DNA of 64,000 bases from UBA6107 sp964533735 (GTDB lineage: Bacteria; Chloroflexota; Anaerolineae; Anaerolineales; Anaerolineaceae): assembly GCA_964533735.1 (NCBI GenBank), contig CAZHMD010000003.1, positions 1 to 64,000 of the forward strand, read 5' to 3'. Position numbers and translations under genes: made by a program. Under the pieces are notes generated by a model. The model saw only the letters and a list, made by a program, of their open reading frames with translations, was not told the origin of the DNA and did no database searches. Shown piece by piece: positions 34,145 to 43,757 of the stretch; the stretch's first letter is position 1; each line of letters starts with the position of its first letter.

Positions 34145-35057
34145 GCGTACTTCCTGACTGCACTGACCGGGTCATCCCCGACAACAGGTGCGAAAAACGT
34201 TTTGAATTGACGATATAGATACCAGCGAGGACAAGCAAACCGCCCACGTACAAATGCCAGCTCAATTGCTCCTTGAGGATGATGACCCCCAACAGGACAC
34301 CCACAAGGGGAAACACATACGTCACCATGCTGGTGCGGCTCGGACCAATTTCGTAGATCATGTTGAACCAAATCACCGCCGCCACGAAGGATCCGATCAA
34401 CCCCAGCCACGCCAGCGCGATCCACGTGGTTGATACCGTGGGAAGCGTGAACGGAGGTTCAGCGATCAACATGGCAGGCGTGATGAAAAGTAGTCCGGCT
34501 GCCATCTGCCCCAGGCTGTGATCTTCCGGGGTTACATAATGCTCTACGCGGCGCGCAAAGACTGAACTCGCGCCGTAACAGCAGGCGGCTACAAGCATGG
34601 CGATGATTCCGAGAGTCTGACCCTGGGTGTTATCCACCATTCGGTTTGCCATCAGAACGAGAACACCCGTAAAACCTACCACAAGACCGATCACACGCAC
34701 CGCGGTCAAACGGTCATCCTTGAAAAAGAGAGAGGCAATCAGCATGGTAAACAACGGGACAGTGGAATTGAGGATCGAAGCCAGCCCGGAAGAGATGTTG
34801 GTTTCCGCCCATGAGATCAGCACGAACGGGAGAGCTACATTAAAGAATCCGATAAAGAGGTAAATCCACCAGGCGCGCAGGTTCAATTTTCTGCGCAGGA
34901 CGAAGAAATAAACCACGAGGCCTAATGTAGCAAACAACACACGGAAGAATACAAGTGTGAAAGGGCCTACTTCTCTTAAGGCAATCTTTATCCATAAGAA
35001 GGAGGAACCCCATATAAGTCCAAGGAAGAAAAATTTAACCCAATTTTTGGTCGACAA
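34137..35057 (-). CDS. EamA/DMT-family permease
   Basis: The product has 306 residues with ten predicted helices in two EamA repeats. The N-terminal FFLGLIWGSSFLWIKIAL and mid-repeat SWAETNISSGLASILNS are typical of drug/metabolite transporters. The substrate is unknown. It overlaps the alkyltransferase gene by 23 bases. Confidence 0.88.
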   Translation of the reverse strand: MSTKNWVKFFFLGLIWGSSFLWIKIALREVGPFTLVFFRVLFATLGLVVYFFVLRRKLNLRAWWIYLFIGFFNVALPFVLISWAETNISSGLASILNSTVPLFTMLIASLFFKDDRLTAVRVIGLVVGFTGVLVLMANRMVDNTQGQTLGIIAMLVAACCYGASSVFARRVEHYVTPEDHSLGQMAAGLLFITPAMLIAEPPFTLPTVSTTWIALAWLGLIGSFVAAVIWFNMIYEIGPSRTSMVTYVFPLVGVLLGVIILKEQLSWHLYVGGLLVLAGIYIVNSKRFSHLLSGMTRSVQSGSTHE

Positions 35058-35535
35058 TCCTGTGACCTTCCCTTTCTAAAAGCCATTGCTTGGTAGCGAT
35101 TCCCTTGCTGCCGAGATAGCCGGTAAGATGCCCGTTGGAGGCGACGACGCGGTGGCAGGGGACAAGGATGGGCAGAGGATTCTTGGCAAGGGCAGTGCCA
35201 ACCGCCCTTGCAGCACCGGGTTTGTGAAGCAGCATGGCAAGTTGCCCATAGGTGCGCACTTCACCAAACGGGATGCTGAATGTCAGTTGTAACACATCCT
35301 TTTGAAAACCGCGAATGGATTCCCAGTCAAGTGGAAGGTTAAAATTCTGCCTCATTCCATCGAAATATTCCAGAAGTCGCGTCTGAGCTTTACCGGCTAA
35401 TTCAGAGGGTAAGATTGTGGCATACCTGTCGCTATCGAGTCCGTCCAGCATAACCCGTGTAATTGCGGTTGAGCTGGTAAAAACCTCGATCTTTCCTATA
35501 GGACTCATGAACTGGTTGTAACCAAAAGATGTCAT
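35035..35535 (-). CDS. ogt: Methylated-DNA-[protein]-cysteine S-methyltransferase
   Basis: The product has 166 residues. The active-site motif VPCHRVVASNG and the preceding helix (FGEVRTYGQLAMLLHKPGAARAVG in two parts, FGEVRTYGQLA and GAARAVGTA) identify O6-alkylguanine-DNA alkyltransferase, a suicide repair enzyme that takes the alkyl group on the cysteine. It is a short Ogt-type protein without an AdaA domain. It lies between an ABC permease and a DMT transporter gene. Confidence 0.93.
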   Translation of the reverse strand: MTSFGYNQFMSPIGKIEVFTSSTAITRVMLDGLDSDRYATILPSELAGKAQTRLLEYFDGMRQNFNLPLDWESIRGFQKDVLQLTFSIPFGEVRTYGQLAMLLHKPGAARAVGTALAKNPLPILVPCHRVVASNGHLTGYLGSKGIATKQWLLEREGHRIVDQKLG

Positions 35536-35543
35536 ATTTTTCT

Positions 35544-36431
35544 TTAGTAATCCGTAGTGCGGTCAATGATACCCAGTTCACGTGCGCGGCGCTCGCACGC
35601 TTTGAAGATCCTGCTGCTCGAAAACCCGAATATCAGCGTAAATGCCAAGAGGATGCCAAGCAGCTCAAGGTTAGAAAAAGCGTTAAAGGTTGGAAAGGCT
35701 TCGACCGAAAAACCGATGAGGGAGCGGCGAATGAGTTCCAGCCAGTACGTCACTGGCAGTGCAAATCCGATGGGTCGGATAAACGCAGGCAGCAAATCCA
35801 GCGGGAAAATAGCCCCGGAAAATAGAAACATGGAGGAGGCGACAGCGTCACCTACCAGCCCCGAGTGCCGTGCCAGCATTAAAGTTACACCCGCCAGGAC
35901 CAGTCCCATGTAAGCCAGGAGTGTCATCCCCAGCAGGAAAGTCACAACAAAGAGCGGCCAATTTACATTTTGGAGGACAAAGGGAATGTGCAAGAAGAAG
36001 ATGCCGCCTAGAATGGTAACGAGCACTGAGAAGGTGCCTGTGATAAAACGGGAGAAGCCTCTTCCCAGCAGGTAAATCGGGATCCTGATCGGGGCGATAT
36101 ACAGGTATTTGAGAGTCTTGTAATGCTCGCGATCATCCACTATAGACCACGATACACCCACAATTACCGCATTCACATACTGGAAGAAGGCATTGCCAAA
36201 ATAGAGGAAGGCGAAGTAAGGCGTGTTGAAATCATTGGTACTGACTACACTGTACATCACCACGATGATGGCCGCCCCGGCGAGCGGTTTAATGATGGAG
36301 TAGACCGCGAAAAGGAATGGGTCCGTCCAATTGGATTCAATTTTCCAGCCTAACCAGATGGAGGTAAGCAGTGACCTCCGGCTAATGCCCGGGATTGATC
36401 TGATATTGCTGGTTTCGACTGTTTCGCTCAT
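35544..36431 (-). CDS. ABC-2 type permease
   Basis: The product has 295 residues and six predicted helices. Family features are the helix AAIIVVMYSVV, FGNAFFQYVNAVIVGVSW and the loop FSGAIFPLDLLPAFIRPIGF. It overlaps the upstream permease gene by four bases (ATGA). With 36428 and 37251 it makes one DrrAB-like exporter, probably for a drug, lipid or polysaccharide. Confidence 0.88.
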   Translation of the reverse strand: MSETVETSNIRSIPGISRRSLLTSIWLGWKIESNWTDPFLFAVYSIIKPLAGAAIIVVMYSVVSTNDFNTPYFAFLYFGNAFFQYVNAVIVGVSWSIVDDREHYKTLKYLYIAPIRIPIYLLGRGFSRFITGTFSVLVTILGGIFFLHIPFVLQNVNWPLFVVTFLLGMTLLAYMGLVLAGVTLMLARHSGLVGDAVASSMFLFSGAIFPLDLLPAFIRPIGFALPVTYWLELIRRSLIGFSVEAFPTFNAFSNLELLGILLAFTLIFGFSSSRIFKACERRARELGIIDRTTDY

Positions 36432-37273
36432 CTTCGGCTCTCGGTAATGCGCCCTTCGCGGATCGCCAGTTTTTCCATGTATGCCAACAACAGGCGCGCG
36501 CCAGTAATGAACAGGACGCCTAAACCAGTCAAAATCAGGGCTTCTGTTTTGACGTTAATGAATCCCAGGGAAGGTCCGGTGGCAAACACCAATTGGCGCA
36601 TGGCATCCAGACCTAAGGTGAGAGGGATGATCGAGGCGGCAACCGAGACCCAGAACGGCAGGAATTTTATCGGGAAATAGAAACCGGATACCAAAAAAAC
36701 AGGTTCCTGGGCAAGGTTGGCGAGGTGCCAGGCTTCGCGGCTCAGAAGTAGAAAAATGGAAGCGGTCATCATCCCCATGCCGTACAGGGCGATCATGCTC
36801 AGCATGAAGATGGAAACCAGGCTAAGCAAACTTTGTAACTGGTACTGAACATGGAAAAGCAGCGAACCGAGCAGGATGACCCCAGCAGCCCGGATGATCA
36901 TGGAAACCAGACCTCCAATAGCCATCCCAAGCAGGATTGCCATCATAGGCGCGGGAGAGGCAATGTAGAGCGGCAGATTCCCGGTTTCTTTTTCCCAGTA
37001 AAGCTGGCTGCTCATGCCCCATAAAATGTTCATCCAAAAGGCGGTCATGGCGCCGCCAATAACCACGAAACCAACATAATCTTCGGGGGCACCAATGGCG
37101 CGGTAAATCATCACGTAGCCGATCACCGTGATCATTGGGAAGAAGACGTCAAATATCATCCAGGATTTCTCGCGTTGCATACCGACTATGCGCGGGTACG
37201 ACCTGCCCATGATAACCCGTAAGAATAGTCCTGGTCCGGAGGAACGTTTTTCAATCTTGGGAAGATTCAGCAT
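36428..37273 (-). CDS. ABC-2 type permease
   Basis: The frame opens at 37384, but ATG 37273 (MLNLPKIEKR) is chosen because it overlaps the ATPase gene by only 23 bases and has GGAAG upstream; 281 residues. It has six helices with GFYFPIKFLPFWVSV, the usual loop before the last helices. Partner of the next permease and the ATPase upstream. Confidence 0.85.
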   Translation of the reverse strand: MLNLPKIEKRSSGPGLFLRVIMGRSYPRIVGMQREKSWMIFDVFFPMITVIGYVMIYRAIGAPEDYVGFVVIGGAMTAFWMNILWGMSSQLYWEKETGNLPLYIASPAPMMAILLGMAIGGLVSMIIRAAGVILLGSLLFHVQYQLQSLLSLVSIFMLSMIALYGMGMMTASIFLLLSREAWHLANLAQEPVFLVSGFYFPIKFLPFWVSVAASIIPLTLGLDAMRQLVFATGPSLGFINVKTEALILTGLGVLFITGARLLLAYMEKLAIREGRITESRR

Positions 37274-38270
37274 GTTCAACTTCTTCCATACGCGCTCCAA
37301 CCAGTGCAACAAAAACATCCTCGAGGGTTGGTTCGCGTTTTTGAAGGCTGCGGATGCGCAGACCCATTTGATCGAATTTCGCAATGACTGAACTGAGCAC
37401 GGATTCGTCTTTCAGGACAATTTCGAGGGTGGTAAACCCGTCCTGGGGACGCAGGTCCATGCGAACAACACCGGGCAATTGGGATAGTTCTGGACCACCA
37501 AATGAATTGTGAGAATCTACATCAATATTGAAGATGGCTTCCTTGCGAAGATGACGTTTTAATGAAGCCGGGGTATCGCAGGCCAGTACCATGCCTTTAT
37601 TGATGATGGCGACCCGGTCGCAAAGTTCATCTGCCTCAACCATGTAATGCGTGGTGAGAAGAATGGTCCGGCTCTGATCCTCATCCACCCATCCGCGGAT
37701 AAACTGGCGCACATCGCGGGAAGCTCCCACATCCAAACCCAAAGTGGGTTCATCCAGGAAGAGGATTTCGGGGTCGGTGAGAAATCCGCGAACGATGTTC
37801 ATCTTCTGGCGCAACCCGGTTGATAGGTCGGAACACTTGGTATTGATCCGGTCGGTCATGCCAACGATCTCGAGCAGGCGGCTGATGCGGGAATTTGCGG
37901 TTTTGGAATCGATGCCATAAAACTGTGCAAACATCCACAGGTTCTCGCGGACGGTAAGGAGTCCGTAGCCGGTGTTTTCACCTCCGGAGACCATATTGAT
38001 GCGGTGGCGGATCTGATCCGCCTGAGTATAAACATCAAGACCCGAAACACTGGCTTTACCAGTGGTTGGCGCAAGGAGGGTGGTTAAAATTTTGATCAGC
38101 GTGGTTTTGCCAGCACCATTGGGTCCTAATAAACCGAACAACTCGCCTTTTTTAATGGCGAGGCTGACGTTGGCGAGTGCAACAAGTTCCTTCTTTTCTT
38201 TTTTCTTTGCACCGCGGATCTTGTAAACACGCCCGAGGTCTTCAATTTGGATTGCGTTTGCGAATGTCAT
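37251..38270 (-). CDS. ABC transporter ATP-binding protein (DrrA/CcmA-like)
   Basis: The product has 339 residues. Walker A GPNGAGKTT, signature LSTGLRQKMNIV, Walker B ILFLDEPTLGLD, H-loop LLTTHYMVEADEL. The C-terminal extension (about 90 residues) is that of DrrA-type exporter ATPases. It energises the two permeases downstream. The 282-nt upstream gap is shared with the divergent phosphoribosyltransferase gene. Confidence 0.93.
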   Translation of the reverse strand: MTFANAIQIEDLGRVYKIRGAKKKEKKELVALANVSLAIKKGELFGLLGPNGAGKTTLIKILTTLLAPTTGKASVSGLDVYTQADQIRHRINMVSGGENTGYGLLTVRENLWMFAQFYGIDSKTANSRISRLLEIVGMTDRINTKCSDLSTGLRQKMNIVRGFLTDPEILFLDEPTLGLDVGASRDVRQFIRGWVDEDQSRTILLTTHYMVEADELCDRVAIINKGMVLACDTPASLKRHLRKEAIFNIDVDSHNSFGGPELSQLPGVVRMDLRPQDGFTTLEIVLKDESVLSSVIAKFDQMGLRIRSLQKREPTLEDVFVALVGARMEEVEHAESSQD

Positions 38271-38376
38271 GTTGATAAATTCCGTAGGGTAATCGTAGGG
38301 GAAGAGTCAAGTAAGAAATCAGTTGTATTGGTAATATATCTACAGGGCGACTTCTTTTCTTCTCCTCCTTAGTAAA

Positions 38377-38405
38377 GAGAGCCGGGGTCGGCGTCCCCGG
38401 CTCTC
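38377..38405. terminator. Strong G/C-rich hairpin between divergent genes
   Basis: gagagccgggg (38377-38387) and ccccggctctc (38395-38405) form a perfect 11-bp stem with a 7-nt loop. No T run follows. It lies between the divergent ATPase and phosphoribosyltransferase genes, so it may be a barrier or a structured leader. Confidence 0.5.
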
Positions 38406-38552
38406 GATGATTATACCCTAATCATATTCTCAGCAATTATCCACCCCCTGGAAGATCCCCGCACCCACCGGTCCGCGGGGATCTTACGCGTTTGTAGACC
38501 AAATATGATAAACTCACCATAAATTAGGATTTTATAGAACAAGGAGTGGAAC

Positions 38553-39104
38553 ATGACAAAAAGAGGGACATACCCGGTTGAAATCGCTGGTGTACATCGA
38601 GAATTGACATTATTTGAAATAAAACCCGGATTGCGCATTGCCATCCTTAATATTTTGGGAGATACCGAACTGGTTCAAGCTTGCAGTGCAGCCCTGGCTA
38701 AGAAGCTATCAACAGTAACTTATGATGTTTTGGTTACTGCTGAGTCAAAATCCATACCTTTGGCATACGCACTCTCGATCGACACCAAAAAACCATACGT
38801 CATCCTGCGCAAGAGTTACAAGCCATATATGGGAGATGTGTTGAGCGCGGAAACTCTCTCCATTACCACCGGTGAACAACAGACGCTTATTATGGATGAA
38901 AAGGATATTGACCTTGTGCGTGGTAAGCGTGTTGTAATCGTTGATGATGTTATCAGCACCGGTTCCACGCTGCAGGCTATGCGCCTGCTTATGCAAAAAG
39001 CCAATGCAACAATTGCCGCTGAGGCTGCCATTTTTACCGAGGGTGAACGCGCCAAGTGGTCTGATATCATCTCACTGGGTCATCTGCCGGTCTTTACAGA
39101 TTAA
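38553..39104 (+). CDS. Phosphoribosyltransferase, adenine-PRT-like
   Basis: The start has AAGGAG upstream; 183 residues. VVIVDDVISTGSTLQAM (residues about 128-144) is the PRPP-binding motif, with YDVLVTAESKSIPLAYAL and KPYVILRKSYKPYMGD as in type I PRTases close to Apt and Xpt. It makes a nucleotide from PRPP and a base. It is the only plus-strand gene among the exporters and lies between the two ABC sets. Confidence 0.87.
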   Translation: MTKRGTYPVEIAGVHRELTLFEIKPGLRIAILNILGDTELVQACSAALAKKLSTVTYDVLVTAESKSIPLAYALSIDTKKPYVILRKSYKPYMGDVLSAETLSITTGEQQTLIMDEKDIDLVRGKRVVIVDDVISTGSTLQAMRLLMQKANATIAAEAAIFTEGERAKWSDIISLGHLPVFTD

Positions 39105-39127
39105 GAATTGATTGGAGAACATAAAAA

Positions 39128-39150
39128 CCCGGTTGAAATTCAACCGGGTG
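39128..39150. terminator. Bidirectional-type terminator hairpin
   Basis: acccggttg and caaccgggt form a perfect stem (about 39128-39150) after the phosphoribosyltransferase stop and just before the convergent ABC permease stop. It could serve both transcripts; a short T-rich tract (gattgttt) follows on the plus strand. Confidence 0.7.
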
Positions 39151-39161
39151 ATTGTTTAAAT

Positions 39162-39962
39162 TTAGAAGTTGTCCAGCATACCGGATTTAAGACTTATTCT
39201 TTCCACAACTCGGAAAAGTGAGTAGCCGATAACGATATAGATAAAACCAACCAGTACTTCTCCACTCAAAAGGTTTGATAGTTCGGTGAACGATGCGCCT
39301 GCCAGTGCCATGCGTGCTGCTTCGATTCCGCGAGTCATTGGCAAAGCTAGCGAGATTGCCTTGAGTGCGGGTGGTAACAGGTCAATGGGAAAGTTCACCC
39401 CGATTAATACGTAAAATCCTAACTGCAGGGTTGAGGTGATCATCCAGCCATCACGGCTGAGAAGCGTGACCACGCCCATGATATACCCTAATCCGGTTCC
39501 AGTAATGCTGATGAGGAACACACAACCAGCCAATAGCAAAAAGTCGGTTTGTGACAAATCAAGCTGGAAAACAAGGATGGCAACTGGCAGTGCGACCAAA
39601 ACAGCAATAGCACCGTCAAGGATATGGAAGAAAGCGCGTCCCAGGAAAACAGCACCCCGGGGTGCAGGGCTGCCCAACAGGTAAGAAAGTGCACCAAATT
39701 GTTTCTCTCCGCCAACTGTCATAGAAATACCCATGACACCATTAAGCGATGGCAGAAGTAATATGTTCCCAATGACAATATAAACTGGATTATTAAGCCC
39801 TACATACTTCCCAAGAAAAATAAACAAGAGCATCGAGAAGAAAGGAAATCCCAGCTTGCTGGCAAGATAATTAAATGGAGTGCTCCACGCAAACAACGCC
39901 CTGTAAGAGAACCAGGCTTGAATGAAATAGAGCCGCGCCCAGCGAACCAAGGAACTGGTCAT
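39162..39962 (-). CDS. ABC-2 type permease
   Basis: The product has 266 residues and six helices. ITGTGLGYIMGVVTLLSRDGW and the loop YVLIGVNFPIDLLPPALKAI are typical of DrrB-type permeases. It ends the second exporter operon and overlaps the preceding permease by four bases. Confidence 0.87.
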   Translation of the reverse strand: MTSSLVRWARLYFIQAWFSYRALFAWSTPFNYLASKLGFPFFSMLLFIFLGKYVGLNNPVYIVIGNILLLPSLNGVMGISMTVGGEKQFGALSYLLGSPAPRGAVFLGRAFFHILDGAIAVLVALPVAILVFQLDLSQTDFLLLAGCVFLISITGTGLGYIMGVVTLLSRDGWMITSTLQLGFYVLIGVNFPIDLLPPALKAISLALPMTRGIEAARMALAGASFTELSNLLSGEVLVGFIYIVIGYSLFRVVERISLKSGMLDNF

Positions 39963-40747
39963 ATTGAACTCAATTCCCCGGTGATACGGATGTGATCATG
40001 AACTTTTTGATCAAGCCATAGAGAAATAAGCCAGAAAATTGATGCTGTTAGTACTGCCATTCCGATTTGGAACCAGAACAATGCAAGATTTTCATGATTC
40101 AGAAGCATGCCATCCAAGGCTTGCAACGCCCAACGCACCGGGATGACCATGGAGATGCCTTGAAGCCACTCGGGCAATACCCGGATGGGATACATGAAAC
40201 CGCATAGAAATGCAACAGGCAACTCAAGATAGTCCACCAAAGAGCCAGAAAGTCGAGACCATGCCAGGAAGTTCGCCAGGAATACTCCCAGGCACCATAA
40301 ACTATATAGCATTACAAGCAATGCAACCATGATGAGTGCGATGTTTAGTGTAGCAAATGAAAAACCGAAAATGACAACAGCAGCAACAACAGCAGCGACC
40401 AAACTGATCAATCCTGCAGAAATATTTGTAAATGTCCGTACGCCTTCCACGCGACGTAAAGAAGTGGGACTGGCAACGATCAACTCCAAAATACCGTCCC
40501 TGCGGTCACTTCGAATGTCATAAGTGGAGGTAAACACCATCCCACTCCACATGCCTAAAATACCGCCACCGATGACTGTGTAAACCAGGTCAGGTGCGGC
40601 ATTTCCAGCAGCACGGGAAAGTATCATGCCAACCGCGCTGAAGATCGCTGGCTGAATGAAGAATAGCAGCAGGCTGTACAGGTTGAATGTGCGGATTTGC
40701 AGCTGCACACTTATCTGTCTTTTTGCGAATCTCAGAAATTTACTCAT
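39959..40747 (-). CDS. ABC-2 type permease
   Basis: The frame opens at 40936, but ATG 40747 overlaps the ATPase stop by eight bases and fits the family, giving 262 residues. It has helices at LYSLLLFFIQPAIFSAVGMI and LISLVAAVVAAVVIFGFSF, and the loop FMYPIRVLPEWLQGI. Partner of the 39162 permease. Confidence 0.87.
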   Translation of the reverse strand: MSKFLRFAKRQISVQLQIRTFNLYSLLLFFIQPAIFSAVGMILSRAAGNAAPDLVYTVIGGGILGMWSGMVFTSTYDIRSDRRDGILELIVASPTSLRRVEGVRTFTNISAGLISLVAAVVAAVVIFGFSFATLNIALIMVALLVMLYSLWCLGVFLANFLAWSRLSGSLVDYLELPVAFLCGFMYPIRVLPEWLQGISMVIPVRWALQALDGMLLNHENLALFWFQIGMAVLTASIFWLISLWLDQKVHDHIRITGELSSI

Positions 40748-41741
40748 TTCGACTGGTATCCTGGATGATCGCGACGTAAACATCTTCCATGGTTTGGTTG
40801 CGTACCTGCAACCCCAGGATAGATTTTGATTGCAGGCTTGGTCCAAGAATCTGCAGGACAGACTCAGGTTCAGCTGTATAGATATTGAACCGATTTTCAA
40901 GCAGGTTTTCGGTAGTCTCAACACGGATTTTCCCATCGAACGAAGTGATCAGGTTACGGATTACCTGTGTGTTTTCAGGGGTGACTGTGATTTCGATTAT
41001 GCTCTCAGGACTGATGCCTCTGCGCAGGTTCAAAGGAGTATCCATGGCAACAATCCTCCCTTTATTGACGATGGCGATGCGGTCGCATAATTCCTCAGCT
41101 TCAGCCATGTAATGGGTGGTAAGCATGATGGTCTTCCCCGCCAGGCGGAGATTCTTAATAGTTTGACGTAATTCTCGCGCGCCAACCGGATCGATGCCAA
41201 CAGTGGGTTCATCCAGAAATATAACTTCCGGATCATGTAAAAGAGCTCTCGCCAGGTGCAACCGTTGTTGCATTCCAGTAGAAAAGGTCTCCACTCGGTC
41301 ATCTGCACGCTCAGAAAGCCCCACCAGAGCGAGCATTTCAGCGAGACGTTTTCTTGAGTATCTGGGTTCAAGTGCATAAAGTTCAGCAAAGTAACGCAGG
41401 TTATCGCGCGCGGTTAATCGGCCATATAATCCCCTAGATCCTCCAAATGTGAATCCGATGCGTTTGCGGATTTCCTGAGTATCTTTGCGCAGGTCAAATC
41501 CTAAAATGCTGGCAGTTCCGGCAGTCGGCAGCAGAATGGTGGTGAGCATTTTAACGGTGGTGGTTTTGCCCGCACCATTCGGTCCCAATAGTCCAAACAG
41601 CTCGCCCTTCGTAATACTAAAGGAAATGTCCTCAACAGCCAGGACAGATTTCTTTTTTTGTCGCCAAAAACCGCGGCGTGTTTCAAATATCTTCTTAAGG
41701 GATTGAACGTCAATTGCATTAGGTATCATGGCATTATCCAT
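40740..41741 (-). CDS. ABC transporter ATP-binding protein (DrrA-like)
   Basis: The product has 333 residues. Walker A GPNGAGKTT, signature FSTGMQQRLHLARAL, Walker B VIFLDEPTVGIDP, H-loop MLTTHYMAEAEEL. Its sequence parallels that of the 37251 ATPase, so the two exporters are probably an old tandem duplication. A strong promoter ends a few bases upstream. Confidence 0.93.
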   Translation of the reverse strand: MDNAMIPNAIDVQSLKKIFETRRGFWRQKKKSVLAVEDISFSITKGELFGLLGPNGAGKTTTVKMLTTILLPTAGTASILGFDLRKDTQEIRKRIGFTFGGSRGLYGRLTARDNLRYFAELYALEPRYSRKRLAEMLALVGLSERADDRVETFSTGMQQRLHLARALLHDPEVIFLDEPTVGIDPVGARELRQTIKNLRLAGKTIMLTTHYMAEAEELCDRIAIVNKGRIVAMDTPLNLRRGISPESIIEITVTPENTQVIRNLITSFDGKIRVETTENLLENRFNIYTAEPESVLQILGPSLQSKSILGLQVRNQTMEDVYVAIIQDTSRNE

Positions 41742-41754
41742 CGTCTTTCACTTG

Positions 41755-41783
41755 ATTGTAGATGATTGACAATTCAATGACAA
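41755..41783 (-). promoter_or_regulatory. Promoter of the second exporter operon
   Basis: Minus-strand TTGTCA (41778-41783), 17-base spacer, TACAAT (41755-41760). The expected start of transcription is only about seven bases before the ATG at 41741, and no Shine-Dalgarno is present. Confidence 0.75.
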
Positions 41784-41805
41784 TAAAATGTAACGTTGCT
41801 TACCA

Positions 41806-42057
41806 TTAATTGGAGGATGTATGAATTAAACGTTTTTTTTGTTCCCGCCTTAAGTGTTTGATCGCCCACTCCCTTTTCATTGCAGTGGAACGGTCACTAG
41901 CTTCTTCCACATAAACTAATTTTACCGGTCGATGCATCCGAGTGTATTTTGAACCTTTTCCATTATTATGCTGACGCTCTCTGCGATTTGGATCGGTTGT
42001 CCAGCCGGTGTAATATGTGCCATCCACGCATTCGACAATATAACAGAAAAATGCCAT
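41806..42057 (-). CDS. GIY-YIG nuclease domain protein (UPF0213/YhbQ-like)
   Basis: The frame runs back to 42174, but ATG 42057, one base after the upstream stop, begins the domain: FFCYIVECVDGTYYTGWTTD contains the GIY-YIG-type strand (YIV and YTG), with RRERQHNNGKGSKYTR next. The product has 83 residues, normal for the stand-alone family. Members of this group have an unclear role in DNA repair or RNA processing. Confidence 0.88.
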   Translation of the reverse strand: MAFFCYIVECVDGTYYTGWTTDPNRRERQHNNGKGSKYTRMHRPVKLVYVEEASDRSTAMKREWAIKHLRREQKKRLIHTSSN

Positions 42058-42058
42058 G

Positions 42059-43042
42059 CTATTGGGTTTTCTTTTTACGCTCGCGGATTCCGAATAAACC
42101 CCCAATGCGCTCCTTGGTGGAGGGTGGCTTTTCACCGACGTACTTTTCCCAGTCACCAGCTCTACGTTGTTCAATCCACCTGGTGCGTAGTTCCTGGACG
42201 TTCTTCATATAATTGTTCAGTTCCAGATCGTGATTTTCCGTAATCATATCCCGCAGATCTTTTAATGTATCTGTGATTTGGTCGATTACCTGGATGGACC
42301 CAACCTGATTGAGGATGAATTGGGTTCCCTTTCCTTCTCCGTTATTATCTGTTTCAATTGCAGAAGTTGCCCTGGCGTAGGATTTAGAAGCGCTGCGCCT
42401 ACCGTCGTTCCAACCAGCCTGATCAATGGTGGAATGGATCAACGCTGCTGCCATTATCTGCGGCAGCAATTCGACCCTGGCACTGATTCCATCAGCCTCC
42501 GTGGGATCAGAAATGTAAACACTTGCATTCACTAGCGAAGCCAGGTCTTCGACCAGTTTTAACGCATCAGGGTGTGTGGTGGTTTCTGCCGCGACCAGGA
42601 ATTCCGCTCTTTCGAACAAATCTGCATGCGGGGTCTGAGAATCAAGCGATAATTCTTCAATATAAACTGGGTTAATAACCGGATATATCGATATGAAATG
42701 TCGCTCCTCGCTTAGTAAGCGCTTTGCTATCGCGATGACGCCAGCGTGTAAGGGGGAGGTTTCGATTACTACCACACCCGGGCGCAGGTCATCTGCTATG
42801 TATTTCAGAGTCTCCTCCACCTGACCGGCAGGTAGCGCCAGGAGTACAATATCCGCGTCGCGCACAGACTCAGGGAGATTAAAAAAGGTCTTATCCACAG
42901 CGCCTAATTTTTCAATATTTTTAGCGCGCGTAGGTTCCGGATCATGGCCACAACGCAGTATCTTCTCCTTATGCTTCGCTAACGCTAACCCGAATGAAGC
43001 ACCAACCTGCCCAAGCCCTATGATGGTGAGTTGGATTGTCAT
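42059..43042 (-). CDS. Prephenate dehydrogenase-like NAD(P)-binding protein
   Basis: ATG 43042 (GGAGGG five bases upstream) is preferred to 43099; 327 residues. The Rossmann motif is IIGLGQVGASFGLAL, followed by DADIVLLALPAGQVEETL and IETSPLHAGVIAIAKRLL, as in TyrA-like dehydrogenases. The C-terminal helical domain fits, but the typical TyrA histidine-containing motif is not obvious, so the substrate is uncertain. Two bases after the M50 protease gene. Confidence 0.75.
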   Translation of the reverse strand: MTIQLTIIGLGQVGASFGLALAKHKEKILRCGHDPEPTRAKNIEKLGAVDKTFFNLPESVRDADIVLLALPAGQVEETLKYIADDLRPGVVVIETSPLHAGVIAIAKRLLSEERHFISIYPVINPVYIEELSLDSQTPHADLFERAEFLVAAETTTHPDALKLVEDLASLVNASVYISDPTEADGISARVELLPQIMAAALIHSTIDQAGWNDGRRSASKSYARATSAIETDNNGEGKGTQFILNQVGSIQVIDQITDTLKDLRDMITENHDLELNNYMKNVQELRTRWIEQRRAGDWEKYVGEKPPSTKERIGGLFGIRERKKKTQ

Positions 43043-43044
43043 CT

Positions 43045-43686
43045 TTACCCTCCTATTAGAATCTTTTGAAGTCCGATAATTGCGGGAGTCATAAACCAAC
43101 CTATAACATCAATGCCAAACCTGGGTAACACGAACAATAAAATCAATAAGAACATCGGTCCATACGGTTGAAGTTTGGAATATCCTTCCCTCAAAGGGCC
43201 AGGAAGAAGAAATTCCAGGACCTTTGCCCCATCTAATGGAGCAATAGGAATAATGTTGAAAAGCACCAGGATCAGGTTTATGAAGGTAAACGTAAGCAGG
43301 AAATCGGCTGGAGAGGGCAAGACACTAAAGGTTGACTGGACGGGAAGGAGACCGGTACGTAACACTAATCCTGCCAAGATCGCCATGAGCAAATTACTGC
43401 CAGGACCAGCTAGTGAAACCCACATCATGGCTGAGGGTGAATGTTGCTTTAGGCGCCATGGATTTACAGGAACTGGTTTTGCCCAGCCAAAGCCAGCAAC
43501 AACCAGCATGAGACTGCCAATAATATCAAGATGCTTAAGTGGATTAAGTGTGAGTCTTCCATTTGTCCGTGGAGTATCATCGCCAAAACGGTCAGCCACA
43601 AATGCGTGACTAAACTCGTGAACCGTCAAAGCAATCACGAGGGTGAGGATGCGGGAGATCAACAGTGCGGGTGAAAGGTTTAACAT
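43045..43686 (-). CDS. Site-2 protease family (M50) membrane metalloprotease
   Basis: The product has 213 residues. HEFSHAF is the HExxH zinc site in the first helix, and NIIPIAPLDGAKVL provides the NPxDG-like third ligand. It has five to six helices and no PDZ domain, as in the small Rip-type S2P proteins. The role may be intramembrane proteolysis; the substrate is unknown. Its start overlaps the divergent open frame of the DUF951 gene. Confidence 0.9.
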   Translation of the reverse strand: MLNLSPALLISRILTLVIALTVHEFSHAFVADRFGDDTPRTNGRLTLNPLKHLDIIGSLMLVVAGFGWAKPVPVNPWRLKQHSPSAMMWVSLAGPGSNLLMAILAGLVLRTGLLPVQSTFSVLPSPADFLLTFTFINLILVLFNIIPIAPLDGAKVLEFLLPGPLREGYSKLQPYGPMFLLILLFVLPRFGIDVIGWFMTPAIIGLQKILIGG

Positions 43687-43745
43687 TTATCCATGTAATT
43701 CGGTTCAATGGGTCTCAAACATCATTTGCGGATTATAACATGGGT

Positions 43746-43751
43746 TATAAT
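43746..43751 (+). promoter_or_regulatory. -10 box for a probably leaderless DUF951 transcript
   Basis: A perfect TATAAT ends seven bases before the ATG at 43758, so transcription would start at or next to the start codon. A weak TTGCGG lies 14 bases upstream of the box. No Shine-Dalgarno is present. Confidence 0.5.
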
Positions 43752-43757
43752 GCGCTC